DNA from: an uncultured Pelagibacteraceae bacterium
GTDB taxonomy: Bacteria > Pseudomonadota > Alphaproteobacteria > Pelagibacterales > Pelagibacteraceae
DNA length: 49,422 nucleotides
Assembly (NCBI GenBank): GCA_902552035.1
Contig: CACDFC010000008.1
Coordinates: 1 to 49,422, forward strand
Reading direction: 5' to 3'
Both the position numbers and the translations under genes were made by a program. The notes beneath the pieces were generated by a model. It saw nothing but the letters and a program-made list of their open reading frames with translations, was not told the origin of the DNA and made no database searches. Shown here piece by piece: positions 16,533 through 25,177 of the stretch (the first letter of the stretch is position 1; the number at the start of each line of letters is the position of its first letter).

Positions 16533-17386
16533 TATATAGCTCCTTTTTTTTCTGTTGGTTCTAATGCGTCATAATTCCAAAGTTTTTTACCAGCAACAAC
16601 TTTAGTCATTTTAGAAACATCAAAATTGTCACCAATCTCTGCAACATTAAGTTTTCTATTAAGCCAATCTATATCACTTTTTGTCATAGGCGACTCGACC
16701 GCATCGCTTCCAAAAGAACCAATCTTTCCACCAACGTATATAGTTCCATCATACATAGAATCTCCTAGATTAATTCCCACATCTCCTAAAATAATTATTC
16801 TACCTCTCTGCATCATAAATCCCGTGAAAGCGCCTGCATCTCCACCAACAACTATTGTTCCGCCTTTTTGGTCAATTCCTGTTCTTGCACCAACACTCCC
16901 TTTACAAATTAGATCTCCACCTCTTAAGGCTGCTCCAAAGCACGATCCTGCATTTTTCTCAATTACAACTTTTCCAGCCATCATATTTTCAGCACACGAC
17001 CAGCCAACTCGTCCATTAACTCTTACTGTTGGTCCGTCAATTGAACCAATTCCAAAGTATCCTAAACTTCCTTCAAAAATTAAATTTAATTTATTTAATA
17101 TTCCAACTCCTAAGCTGTGTTTACCTTGTGGATTTTTAATGACTATAGTTCCATATCCTTGACTCATTAACTCATCAATTTTTTTGTTTGCTTCCTTGCA
17201 GTCCATATTCATTACATCTAAGTCAGTTCTTTTATTAAAATCTACGTCATAAGTTCCCCAATAATAGAAATTTTCTGCCTCGTCTGGATTAAAAAATTTT
17301 TGTTGAGTTTTGCCCTTGAGTACCTCAGTATGAAGACCCATCGATTGGGCTTTTGTTTTCTTTTCTACTGTTTTTATATTTGCCAT
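16532..17386 (-). CDS. mgsB: N-methylglutamate synthase subunit B-like (GXGXG domain)
   Basis: This 284-aa protein matches the C-terminal GXGXG beta-helix domain of glutamate synthase. Repeated Gly-rich turns are visible from about residue 120: GRVGWSCAENMMAGKVVIEK, FGAALRGGDLICKGSVGART, GGTIVVGGDAGAFTGF and YVGGKIGSFG. In the fused enzyme this helix braces the active sites; in the split form it is a separate subunit. The first 100 residues are an extra helical segment. Its coding region overlaps the MgsA-like gene by 13 bases and the MgsC-like gene by one base, so the three are translated together. The assignment as MgsB rests on this operon. Confidence 0.83.
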   Translation of the reverse strand: MANIKTVEKKTKAQSMGLHTEVLKGKTQQKFFNPDEAENFYYWGTYDVDFNKRTDLDVMNMDCKEANKKIDELMSQGYGTIVIKNPQGKHSLGVGILNKLNLIFEGSLGYFGIGSIDGPTVRVNGRVGWSCAENMMAGKVVIEKNAGSCFGAALRGGDLICKGSVGARTGIDQKGGTIVVGGDAGAFTGFMMQRGRIIILGDVGINLGDSMYDGTIYVGGKIGSFGSDAVESPMTKSDIDWLNRKLNVAEIGDNFDVSKMTKVVAGKKLWNYDALEPTEKKGAI

Positions 17387-18315
17387 ACTTTAACTTCTCC
17401 ATCAAATGGGTCATATGTATCGATTTCTTGAGGAAGTATTGACCTAATTGCAATTTCCTCTGAACCCATCGCTACTAAATCTTCTGACTCATATAATACC
17501 AGTGGTTTTGCCGCCATTGTATCTTTTGCCATACCTAAAGAGTCTTTAGTTGCAACAAAATAAGTAAAAACTCCATCTAAACCGCTCAATGAGTCTTTCA
17601 TACCCTCTTCTAATGTAGCTCCATTCCTCATTTTTTCTGCTAGGTAAACTGCTATAAGTTCTGAATCACACTCAGACATAAATCTCATACCTTTATTTTC
17701 AAGCACTCTTCTATTATTCCAATAATTCGTTAATTGCCCATTGTGGACTACAGATACATCGCTAAATGGATATCCCCAAAAAGGATGTGCAGATTTAATA
17801 TCTACACCTGACTCTGTCGCCATCCTTGCGTGGCCTATTGCATGAGTTCCTTTTAAATCTCCTAATCCATATCGCTCTGAAACTACTTTAGCATCACCTA
17901 AATCTTTTATTAATTCAAGAGATTTGCCAATTGAGAGTATTTCAACGTTTTCAATGCTTTCAATTTTTTTTGAGAATTCCATTAAATCTTTATCGTATTC
18001 CATTTCATATCTAAAAGAGTATGGAGTTAGCCTATCTTCCTTTATAATTTTTGCTCCAAGTGTGTTAAGCATTTGATCAACTAGTTTTTTTCTTTCATCG
18101 TAAACGCTAGCATCTTCATTAACAGAACTACTACCTTCACCGACATTTTCTCCTACTTTAAATCTAAGAATAAAATTTTTTCCATCATTGTCTGCATAAA
18201 GAGCATAACCTGTAGAGTCTGGACCTCTGTGCTTCAACGCTTGCAACATTTGTTGCAATTCTGATCCAACATTTGAAGTTTTTCCTCTATGTATTAATCC
18301 CGCAATTCCACACAT
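17374..18315 (-). CDS. mgsA: N-methylglutamate synthase subunit A-like (class II glutamine amidotransferase)
   Basis: This 313-aa protein has an N-terminal nucleophile glutamine amidotransferase domain: it starts MCGIAGL, so Cys2 is the nucleophile after Met removal. KHRGPDSTGYALY is the oxyanion and glutamine-binding block, GHARMATESGVD follows, and VVHNGQLTNY with CDSELIAVYLAE completes the site. This split GATase is one of the three N-methylglutamate synthase subunits; in the native reaction the domain handles gamma-glutamylmethylamide rather than glutamine, releasing methylamine to the synthase site. About 100 residues between 50 and 150 are an insertion relative to simple GATase domains. 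It sits 26 bases after the GS-like ligase on the same strand. Confidence 0.85.
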   Translation of the reverse strand: MCGIAGLIHRGKTSNVGSELQQMLQALKHRGPDSTGYALYADNDGKNFILRFKVGENVGEGSSSVNEDASVYDERKKLVDQMLNTLGAKIIKEDRLTPYSFRYEMEYDKDLMEFSKKIESIENVEILSIGKSLELIKDLGDAKVVSERYGLGDLKGTHAIGHARMATESGVDIKSAHPFWGYPFSDVSVVHNGQLTNYWNNRRVLENKGMRFMSECDSELIAVYLAEKMRNGATLEEGMKDSLSGLDGVFTYFVATKDSLGMAKDTMAAKPLVLYESEDLVAMGSEEIAIRSILPQEIDTYDPFDGEVKVWQI

Positions 18316-18341
18316 AATAATTTAACCTTATAATAAAAAAA

Positions 18342-19811
18342 CTAAGGAAGGCAATCTAAATAAGTATCAAGATCCCACTGTGTCGTCGCTCCTAAGAATT
18401 TTTCCCACTCATCATTTTTATACCAATGAAATACTTTATACATCTCATCAGGCATTGATGATTTTATTACCTCGTCCTCTGCCAGTCTATCTAAAGCTTC
18501 TCCTAAACTTAATGGCAGCTTCTTAACATCTTTGCCTGCTTTTTTAGCTTCATACATACTTCTAGATTCAGGTTTAGATGGTTTTAGATTTTTTGATATA
18601 CCATGGTCACATGCTTTTAATAAAGCTGCGCCTAATAGATATGGATTGTGCATTGAGTCAACTGATCTGTACTCGAATCTGCCAGGAGCTGATACTCTTA
18701 AACCACATGTTCTGTTTTGATATCCCCAATCTGCATAAACTGGAGCCCAAAAACCTTGATCCCAAAGTCTTCTATAAGAATTTACTGTTGATGATCCTAA
18801 AGCAGTTAGAGCAGGTAAGTGCTCCATAATTCCGGCAATAGATTGCAAACCAACTTTACCAGGTAGCTGCATATCTTTAGTATCAGGCATAAAAGTATTT
18901 GTTCCTCCTTGAACGTAACCGAATACTTCCTCTACACCGGGCAATTTCTTATGACCTAATTTGTTTGTCACGACTTTTCCACCCTTCCATAAAGACATGT
19001 TTGTATGACAGCCACTCGCTGATACACCCATAAAGGGTTTTGTCATAAAGCAAGCAATTAAATTGTGCTCTCTTGCTACTTGTGCACATATTTGTCTGTA
19101 AGTAGAAAGTCTATCTGCATTTCTTAAAACATTGTCATATGTCCAGTTTAATTCTAACTGTCCTGGAGCATCTTCATGATCTCCTTGAATCATATCTAAG
19201 CCCATTGCAGAAGCATATTCAATTACTTTCATAAATACTGGCCGCAAAGATTCAAATTGATCAATGTGATAACAGTATGGTTTTGAAAATCCTGAACCAG
19301 TAGGAGTTCCATCCGGATTTTTTGTTAACCACATCATTTCAGGTTCTGTTCCAACTCGTAATTCAAGTCCGTGTTTTTTCTTAAATTCATCCATAAAAAT
19401 TCTTAAGTTACCTCTACAGTCAGAAGTTAAATGACCACCTGGATTTTCTCTTTCTTCTCTATTTCTAAAACATGTTACAAAAACTCTTCCAATTCTTTTA
19501 TCCCAAGGTAATTGACAGAAAGTTTCAGGGTCAGGTATACCAACAAGTTCCATAGCTTCTGGTCCATACCCAATATAATTTTTATGTCTGTCTACAAATA
19601 AGTTAGCAGTAGATCCATAAACTAACTGAAAACCCTTTTCAGCAGTTCTTTCCCAATGATCAGCAGGTATTCCTTTTCCAACAACTCTTCCTGTTACCGA
19701 AATAAATTGGTAATAAATATAAGTTATTCCTAACTCATTAATTTTTTCTCTTACTTTTTTTACTAAATTTGCTCTACCTGGTTGATTTACATGTTTTTCG
19801 AGATCAGTCAT
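18342..19811 (-). CDS. gmaS: Glutamine-synthetase-like ligase, probably gamma-glutamylmethylamide synthetase
   Basis: This 489-aa protein is in the glutamine-synthetase superfamily and sits directly before mgsABC, the place of gmaS in methylamine-using bacteria. Metal ligands are Glu156 and Glu158 in GTEPEMMW, Glu220 in APGQLELNW, and His269 in ASGCHTNMSLW. The second residue of the usual HxH pair, present as His238 in the other ligase of this window, is Asn271 here. The C-terminal part, GEALDRLAEDEVIKSSM and WDLDTYLD, resembles GmaS. GmaS joins methylamine to the gamma-carboxyl of glutamate using ATP. Its length is 40-50 residues longer than typical GmaS, mostly an N-terminal extension. Substrate is inferred from position; ammonia or another amine is possible. 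Confidence 0.78.
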   Translation of the reverse strand: MTDLEKHVNQPGRANLVKKVREKINELGITYIYYQFISVTGRVVGKGIPADHWERTAEKGFQLVYGSTANLFVDRHKNYIGYGPEAMELVGIPDPETFCQLPWDKRIGRVFVTCFRNREERENPGGHLTSDCRGNLRIFMDEFKKKHGLELRVGTEPEMMWLTKNPDGTPTGSGFSKPYCYHIDQFESLRPVFMKVIEYASAMGLDMIQGDHEDAPGQLELNWTYDNVLRNADRLSTYRQICAQVAREHNLIACFMTKPFMGVSASGCHTNMSLWKGGKVVTNKLGHKKLPGVEEVFGYVQGGTNTFMPDTKDMQLPGKVGLQSIAGIMEHLPALTALGSSTVNSYRRLWDQGFWAPVYADWGYQNRTCGLRVSAPGRFEYRSVDSMHNPYLLGAALLKACDHGISKNLKPSKPESRSMYEAKKAGKDVKKLPLSLGEALDRLAEDEVIKSSMPDEMYKVFHWYKNDEWEKFLGATTQWDLDTYLDCLP

Positions 19812-19877
19812 TTTCCCCCTTAGAATTTTATGATTAAAAAGGTAACTGAAAAAAAATTATCTGTCTAGCTTGATTAA

Positions 19878-21227
19878 TTAACTCCAAGGGAACGGGCTAT
19901 TAGAAGTAGGGTGAAGCTCACCTTTCTCGTACCGGTTGAATCTAAATGGTTTTAATAACTCACTTTCGTTTCCAAGAATTTCATCTGCCACAAGTTTTCC
20001 AACACCCATCATTTTATATCCATGATTAGAGTCTGCTATTATATAAACATTTTCACAAAACTTATCAAAAACTGGAAAGCTATCTGGAGTAAAACATCCT
20101 AAACCACCTGATGGTCCTTGCTTATATTGATTTGACTTACCTTCAAATCTTTTTTGACAATGTGCTAATGCTGAAGACCACATATGTGCAAAATCATCTG
20201 TAGTTTGATAATCTTTTGAAGCTAATCCATAAGGATCAACTTTTACATCTTCAACCTTATCGTCGACTTTAAAAGGAGCAGCTCCTCCTTGAATACCTAA
20301 CTTTTCACAAACATCTGGTTTATAATATATTCCCCACATTTTGTCTGTTATTAAAGATTTATCTCTATCTGAATATAATGGTTCATCACTATCAACATGT
20401 ATCAATGGAGGCATTTTTCCGTCATCAGTTTTTAAAAAACCATCTCCCACATTCATGACTCCTTCTTGTAAGAACCAATATTTCCACATATTTTGATTAT
20501 CTTTTGTTTCTCCATTGTATTTTATAGAAATTTTTTTCGGTAATTCTAACATTTCCCAAAACTTATAAACCCATGGTCCAACAGCTACTATTACTTGCTC
20601 ACATTCAATTGTACCTAAATTAGTTTCAACTCCAGTCACTGCCTTGCTATTACTCCCTTTTTTGAAACCAGTTACCTCAACACCACTAATAATATTTGCA
20701 CCTTGATTTAATGCTTTTTTTCCACATGCATTTATCGCTATTTTATTTGGTGAATATCCACCTTGTTTCTCATGTAAAATACTTGTTATCCCTTTTGCCT
20801 GCCAGTCGCTAAACATATTTTTCATATAATTAAAGCATTTCTCTTCACCCTCAATAAATTCAGAATTATAACCAATTTTTTGCTGTTGCTCATAAACAGA
20901 GTTCATATCTTTTCTCATAGACTCGGTGTTAATTTGCATAAAACCGACTGAGTGATAATTAAACTCGTCTGCATCATGCTCCCACATCTCAACACTGTGA
21001 GCCATTAACTCTCTCATTGCGGGCTGAAAATAATTGTTTCTTACAACTCCACATGCAATACCACTTGCACCAGCTGCTATACCAGTTTTATCTAGCACTA
21101 CTATATCGTTCTCTTTTATAGTTTGACCTTTAGCTTTTAATTTTTCTCCTAAATTCCATGCTGTACTTAGACCATGTATTCCTGCTCCTATAATTACATA
21201 TTTAGCTTTTTGTGGAATTTTACTCAT
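19878..21227 (-). CDS. FAD-dependent amine oxidase/dehydrogenase (DAO family), substrate unknown
   Basis: This 449-aa protein is in the D-amino-acid/sarcosine oxidase (DAO) family. The N-terminal ADP-binding fold is YVIIGAGIHGLSTAWNL (residues 11-27), preceded by a short Lys-rich leader. The ending ADSNHGYKMMGVGKLVADEI carries the FAD contact of this family. Its stop overlaps the tdm start region by four bases, so it is translated together with TMAO demethylase and its products pass directly between them in the pathway order. Other members oxidise N-methyl groups of sarcosine, dimethylglycine or N-methylamino acids. In this operon it could oxidise a methylated amine released by Tdm, such as dimethylamine, or N-methylglutamate. 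Dimethylamine monooxygenase genes (dmmDABC) are not seen in the window. No partner subunits adjoin it. Confidence 0.75.
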   Translation of the reverse strand: MSKIPQKAKYVIIGAGIHGLSTAWNLGEKLKAKGQTIKENDIVVLDKTGIAAGASGIACGVVRNNYFQPAMRELMAHSVEMWEHDADEFNYHSVGFMQINTESMRKDMNSVYEQQQKIGYNSEFIEGEEKCFNYMKNMFSDWQAKGITSILHEKQGGYSPNKIAINACGKKALNQGANIISGVEVTGFKKGSNSKAVTGVETNLGTIECEQVIVAVGPWVYKFWEMLELPKKISIKYNGETKDNQNMWKYWFLQEGVMNVGDGFLKTDDGKMPPLIHVDSDEPLYSDRDKSLITDKMWGIYYKPDVCEKLGIQGGAAPFKVDDKVEDVKVDPYGLASKDYQTTDDFAHMWSSALAHCQKRFEGKSNQYKQGPSGGLGCFTPDSFPVFDKFCENVYIIADSNHGYKMMGVGKLVADEILGNESELLKPFRFNRYEKGELHPTSNSPFPWS

Positions 21228-23563
21228 GATTTAACTTTTGTTTTATCAGGATCATAAAATGGAAACCTAACAATTTTTGCTGGTATTCTTTTTTGATGTC
21301 CATCAATTTTTCCTACTTCAACTTCAGTATTAATTTCTGAAGTATTAGCATCAATACGACAAAGAGCAATATTTTTATTTAGTTTAGGAGATATACACCC
21401 ACTGGTTACAACCCCAATTTGAGACCTTCCAATATGAACACAATCACCATGGTTTGCCTTTTCTTTTCCCAAAAGCTCTAATCCAACAAGTTTTTTTTGT
21501 GGATTTTCCTTTCTTTTTAAAAGCTCGTTTCTTCCTATGAAATTTTCTGTTTTGGTTTTAAGTGGCACAGCAAATCCTATGCCAGCCTCAAAAGGATCAA
21601 CTTGACCGTCAAATTCATTTCCAAAAAGTATTAATCCTGCCTCTATTCTTAATAAATCTAATGCTGCAAAACCGGCAGGAATTAAACCCAAATCTTTTCC
21701 TGCATCCATTATTTTATCCCATACAACCACAGCATCTTTTGGGTGACACCATATTTCAAAACCCAACTCTCCTGTATAACCTGTTCTTGATATAATTAGT
21801 GGAACTCCATTTAATTCCTCCAATCTACATATAGAAAACCTGAACCATTGAAGTTCAGAGATAGAAGGTTGAGTGGGTGGAGTAAATATTATTTTTTCAA
21901 GAATTTTTCTACTATTTGGTCCCTGTAAAGATAAATTATTAATGTCATCTGTAGAATTTTTTATTAAAACTTTGTAGTTTTTTTTCTTTGCTTGCTCTCT
22001 AAGCCATTCGCCAGCATATTCGTCTCCACATACCCATCTAAATCCATGATCACTCAGTTTTAATAAAGTACCATCATCGAACATGGTGCCATTTTCATAA
22101 CACATAGCAGAGTAAACAACTTGGCCAACAGATAATTTTTTTATATTTCTTGTAAGTGTATAATTCATTAATTCTTCAGCATCAGGACCTAATATCTCAA
22201 ATTTTCTTAATGCAGATAAATCAATTAAAACTGCTTTTTCTCTACAAGCGTTGTATTCATTAACTACACCGTGCTTTGTATAGTCGTTTGGTAACCAAAA
22301 ACCTCTAGCATCAACAAAATTTCTAGTAAGTTTAGAAGTACGTTCATAAAATCCAGTGTTTCTGGTTAATTTTGTTTCAGAGTCAGTTTTCATTCTAAAT
22401 GAAAAAGATTTAGTAAATTCTTTTTTTTTATCATAAGTTCTAACAAAAATATCAGTTGGATTCCATGAATTACAAGCATCTATATCGCTTGGACATGCAG
22501 TGGTTCCGCATGTAAGATCTTTTAGAGCTCTTAATATTACATAATCACCAGGTCTAGCGTAAGACTCGTCTGACACAACACTATTAAGTCCTCCTTCAGA
22601 GGTATTAAAAAATAAATTAATTGCATGCCAGCCTTTTCTCTTTTCTACACCAAATTTCTCCATAGAACTGTTTAAATTATCTGAACAATTTGGATGTCCA
22701 AAATAGCCTGCATCCTCATAATATTTTGATGTACATGCTAAATTGAAAGTGTCGTGTTTCCCAACGGTATCTCTTACAACCTCAACCAATGGTTCATGGT
22801 CAGTGTCGTAAAATTTTGAGAACAAACCTGGTCCAGGAAAAGTATTTCCCATAAACGTCCTTGTTGTTTGCCAATCTAAGCCTTTTTCTAAATTTTTATC
22901 TAGTTTTTTAGTATCAAATGCTACAAAATCAGAGCATTGTCTTCCAGCAGGAGAAATAATTTGAATATAATCACCTTCTTTAACTTGGTAACCAATTGAT
23001 GTTTGACGGAGTATATTCGTTTCACTTAAAGGATCGTACAAAGGATCGGGAATTACAACATGTTCTTTATCTTTAGTTATTTTAGCTCTTTTAATAAAAA
23101 CAGTTAAATCTGTAGCTGGATTTTGTTCGTGAACCAACATTGATTCACCAGGTGCAGAAAATATGCAGTAACACTTATCTTTTGATTTTAATTTTATTTT
23201 TTCACCCCAAGTTGTGTCTTTATCAAAAATAACTGAGCTCTTTGCATTCTTTAAGTCTAAATTTCTTTTTTTTAATTGATATCTTGCTACTTTTGAATTT
23301 TCACTTTTGCAAAATAAAACATCTTTAATACGAGATTTAATTTTATTTTCTTTGAGATTTAGAATTGATAAATTAGATTTTCCATCTTCGTCAAAAACTA
23401 TGATTTCACATATTTGGTTACCTTCATTATTAATAATTTCAATTTCGTCATCTGGAAAAATTTGTATTCCAGTTAGTCCACCACCATTAACAACATATCT
23501 TTCAACTCCAGGTGGTAAAATATTTAAACCTGGCTCTTTAATATTATGACTTGTAGGTTCCAT
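21224..23563 (-). CDS. tdm: Trimethylamine N-oxide demethylase (DUF1989 + GcvT-like THF domain)
   Basis: Two domains are visible: an N-terminal DUF1989 metal-binding domain (about residues 1-380) and a C-terminal aminomethyltransferase-like THF domain (about 390-779), with GPDAEELMNYTLTRN and LQGPNSRKILEK. This fusion is the known architecture of Tdm, which splits TMAO into dimethylamine and formaldehyde. Cysteines likely to bind metal are Cys277 in LACTSKYY and Cys352/Cys357 in LTCGTTACPSD. A start at 23653 is also open, but it adds 30 residues unlike the family, lies on the tmoX promoter and leaves nine bases to tmoX; I chose the Met at 23563, giving 779 aa. It is divergent from tmoX, and its stop overlaps the FAD oxidase start by four bases. 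Confidence 0.88.
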   Translation of the reverse strand: MEPTSHNIKEPGLNILPPGVERYVVNGGGLTGIQIFPDDEIEIINNEGNQICEIIVFDEDGKSNLSILNLKENKIKSRIKDVLFCKSENSKVARYQLKKRNLDLKNAKSSVIFDKDTTWGEKIKLKSKDKCYCIFSAPGESMLVHEQNPATDLTVFIKRAKITKDKEHVVIPDPLYDPLSETNILRQTSIGYQVKEGDYIQIISPAGRQCSDFVAFDTKKLDKNLEKGLDWQTTRTFMGNTFPGPGLFSKFYDTDHEPLVEVVRDTVGKHDTFNLACTSKYYEDAGYFGHPNCSDNLNSSMEKFGVEKRKGWHAINLFFNTSEGGLNSVVSDESYARPGDYVILRALKDLTCGTTACPSDIDACNSWNPTDIFVRTYDKKKEFTKSFSFRMKTDSETKLTRNTGFYERTSKLTRNFVDARGFWLPNDYTKHGVVNEYNACREKAVLIDLSALRKFEILGPDAEELMNYTLTRNIKKLSVGQVVYSAMCYENGTMFDDGTLLKLSDHGFRWVCGDEYAGEWLREQAKKKNYKVLIKNSTDDINNLSLQGPNSRKILEKIIFTPPTQPSISELQWFRFSICRLEELNGVPLIISRTGYTGELGFEIWCHPKDAVVVWDKIMDAGKDLGLIPAGFAALDLLRIEAGLILFGNEFDGQVDPFEAGIGFAVPLKTKTENFIGRNELLKRKENPQKKLVGLELLGKEKANHGDCVHIGRSQIGVVTSGCISPKLNKNIALCRIDANTSEINTEVEVGKIDGHQKRIPAKIVRFPFYDPDKTKVKS

Positions 23564-23599
23564 ATTGTTCGACTTTAACTTTATTACATCTAATGGATA

Positions 23600-23628
23600 T
23601 TGACTATAAATATAATTAAGAGGATAAT
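23600..23628 (+). promoter_or_regulatory. Promoter of tmoX
   Basis: TTGACT at 23600-23605 and GATAAT at 23623-23628 are separated by exactly 17 bases, a near-consensus sigma-70 pair. Transcription would begin around 23635, leaving a leader of about 28 bases with the ribosome-binding site. This region lies in the 99-base gap between the divergent tdm and tmoX genes. Confidence 0.65.
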
Positions 23629-23651
23629 TAGTTATTAATATATTAATAAAC

Positions 23652-23658
23652 AAGGGGA
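23652..23658 (+). promoter_or_regulatory. Ribosome-binding site of tmoX
   Basis: AAGGGGA ends four bases before the ATG at 23663. It is a clear Shine-Dalgarno match in a genome where few genes have one, consistent with high translation of a periplasmic binding protein. Confidence 0.7.
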
Positions 23659-23662
23659 AAAT

Positions 23663-24610
23663 ATGAAGAAATTAATATCATTACTCTCTGCAATTGTTAT
23701 TTCCGTAGCATCTTTTGCTGGAATTGCAAATTCTGCAGATAGTAAAAAACCCATCGTCATTCCAACACACAATTGGTCAAGTCAAATTGTAATGGCTTAC
23801 GTAATTGGTGGAATTATGGAAAGTATGGGTAACAATGTTAAGTACGTTAATGCTGACTCTCAAGCAGTTTATGAGTCAATCAGAATTGGTGATGTAACTA
23901 TATCACACGAAGTTTGGGAATCTGCTTTTGGTAAATCATTTACAACTGCTTTAGATAAAGGTGGTTTGCTTGACTGGGGAGATCATGAAGCAAGAACTCT
24001 TGAGGATATGGGTTATCCTAACTGGGTTGCTGAAAAAGGTTTATGCCCAGGACTACCAGACTGGACTGCTTTAAAAAATCCTGACTGTGCTAAAAACTTT
24101 ACAACACCTGACTCTCCAAGTGGAAAAGGCAGAATGTTGGAAGGTCCTCAAACTTGGCATGGTGATTTAATTCCACAAAGAGTTGACGCTTTAGGTTTAG
24201 GAGATCTTTGGTGGGTTAAATTCGCTGGAAGTGCAGATGCACTTTGGGCAGAGTTAGCAGCAGCTGAAAAAGAAGGAAGAGGAACAATCATATTTAACTG
24301 GACACCAAACTTTACAGATGGTGCTGGATTTACATTTATAGACTTTCCTCCATACACTGCTGGTTGCAGACCAGAAGATGGTGGAGATGGAAAATGTGGT
24401 TCTCCTGATGGATATTTAAAGAAAGCAGTTAATGCTGACTTTCCAAAAACTCATCCAAAAGCAGCAGCGATGTTCAAAAAACTTTCTTTCTCAACAAGTC
24501 AGATTGGTGCAATGGCAGCTTTAGTTGACGTTGACAAGATGACTCACGAAGATGCAGCAAAAGCATGGTTGAAAAAGAACGAGAAAGTTTGGAAAGCTTT
24601 TACTAAATAA
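23663..24610 (+). CDS. tmoX: TMAO-binding periplasmic protein of an ABC transporter
   Basis: This 315-aa protein has a typical signal peptide (MKKLISLLSAIVISVASFAG, cleavage about after residue 25 near ANSA). The mature part belongs to the quaternary-amine OpuAC/ProX-like substrate-binding family, with PTHNWSSQIVMAYVIGG near the start and many tryptophans that could form an aromatic cage for a methylated amine. Four cysteines in the insertion regions (LCPGLPDW, NPDCAKNF, GCRPEDGG, GKCGSPDG) may pair as disulfides. Placement next to tdm and with a ProV-type ATPase and permease supports TMAO as ligand, as in Ruegeria TmoX. Glycine betaine or choline cannot be excluded. It has its own promoter and terminator. 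Confidence 0.85.
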   Translation: MKKLISLLSAIVISVASFAGIANSADSKKPIVIPTHNWSSQIVMAYVIGGIMESMGNNVKYVNADSQAVYESIRIGDVTISHEVWESAFGKSFTTALDKGGLLDWGDHEARTLEDMGYPNWVAEKGLCPGLPDWTALKNPDCAKNFTTPDSPSGKGRMLEGPQTWHGDLIPQRVDALGLGDLWWVKFAGSADALWAELAAAEKEGRGTIIFNWTPNFTDGAGFTFIDFPPYTAGCRPEDGGDGKCGSPDGYLKKAVNADFPKTHPKAAAMFKKLSFSTSQIGAMAALVDVDKMTHEDAAKAWLKKNEKVWKAFTK

Positions 24611-24631
24611 GGTAAATAGTAATTAAATCTT

Positions 24632-24668
24632 AAATCTCTCCCAACAATGTTGGGGGAGATTTTTTTTT
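24632..24668 (+). terminator. Intrinsic terminator after tmoX
   Basis: A 13-bp stem (AATCTCTCCCAAC paired with GTTGGGGGAGATT, one T-G wobble, loop AAT) is followed directly by eight to nine T residues. This is a strong Rho-independent terminator 21 bases after the tmoX stop. It would confine most transcripts to tmoX and lower expression of the downstream genes relative to it. Confidence 0.9.
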
Positions 24669-24681
24669 GAAATAAATTAAA

Positions 24682-25143
24682 ATGATTAAATATTTGATAA
24701 ATATATTTATAAGTCTATTACTTTTTAATCAAACTTTAGCAAAAGATATTAGCATAAATGAAAATATTGATCTCGAATTTATTTGTGTTTTTGAAAAAAA
24801 AATAATCAAAAATTCAAAATATAATTATCAAACCTTTTTAGCTAAAGATTTAAATGAGAAAGGTTTAGATAGATTTAAAGTTGTATCAAAAAAACCAGAA
24901 ACACTTTTGATTAAAGGATTATCTTCATTTCTTTCAGATACAGCAAAATTAAATGTTAAAATAGTGAATAAAGATGTGGTTTTATTCAAATCAATCGATC
25001 AAGAAAATAATTATTCTGAGTCTGGCATTATTACACGAAAAACAGGTGAATTAATTCATGAAATAACAAAAAATTTTAAAAGTGAAAACTCAGAAAAGTA
25101 TATTTCTATTTATTCATGCAATAAAGATGACAAAAAAGTATAA
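24682..25143 (+). CDS. Exported protein of unknown function
   Basis: This 153-aa protein has a signal peptide (about residues 1-20, hydrophobic core LINIFISLLLFNQTL followed by AKD). The mature part is Lys- and Asn-rich with scattered beta segments, and has cysteines only at FICVFEKK near the start and SCNKDDKK at the very end. Those two could form a disulfide that closes the fold. No family or motif is recognised. It is the first of three small genes between tmoX and the ATPase and starts 14 bases after the tmoX terminator, so it is either weakly expressed by read-through or has its own AT-rich promoter. A periplasmic location is inferred from the signal. Confidence 0.6.
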   Translation: MIKYLINIFISLLLFNQTLAKDISINENIDLEFICVFEKKIIKNSKYNYQTFLAKDLNEKGLDRFKVVSKKPETLLIKGLSSFLSDTAKLNVKIVNKDVVLFKSIDQENNYSESGIITRKTGELIHEITKNFKSENSEKYISIYSCNKDDKKV

Positions 25144-25177
25144 TTTTGTTTTAGCTAATTTTGTGTAAAATATTACT

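Noticed and set aside
16626-17162. Long 178-aa open frame on the plus strand
   Set aside because: It lies wholly inside the MgsB-like gene on the other strand, has Pro/Ile-rich composition with no motif, and is a shadow of the glycine-rich repeats there.
23564-23653. Thirty-codon N-terminal extension of tdm from the ATG at 23653
   Set aside because: It would cover the tmoX promoter, leave nine bases to tmoX, and its Asn/Tyr/Ile-rich sequence does not resemble the domain start, so it is probably intergenic.
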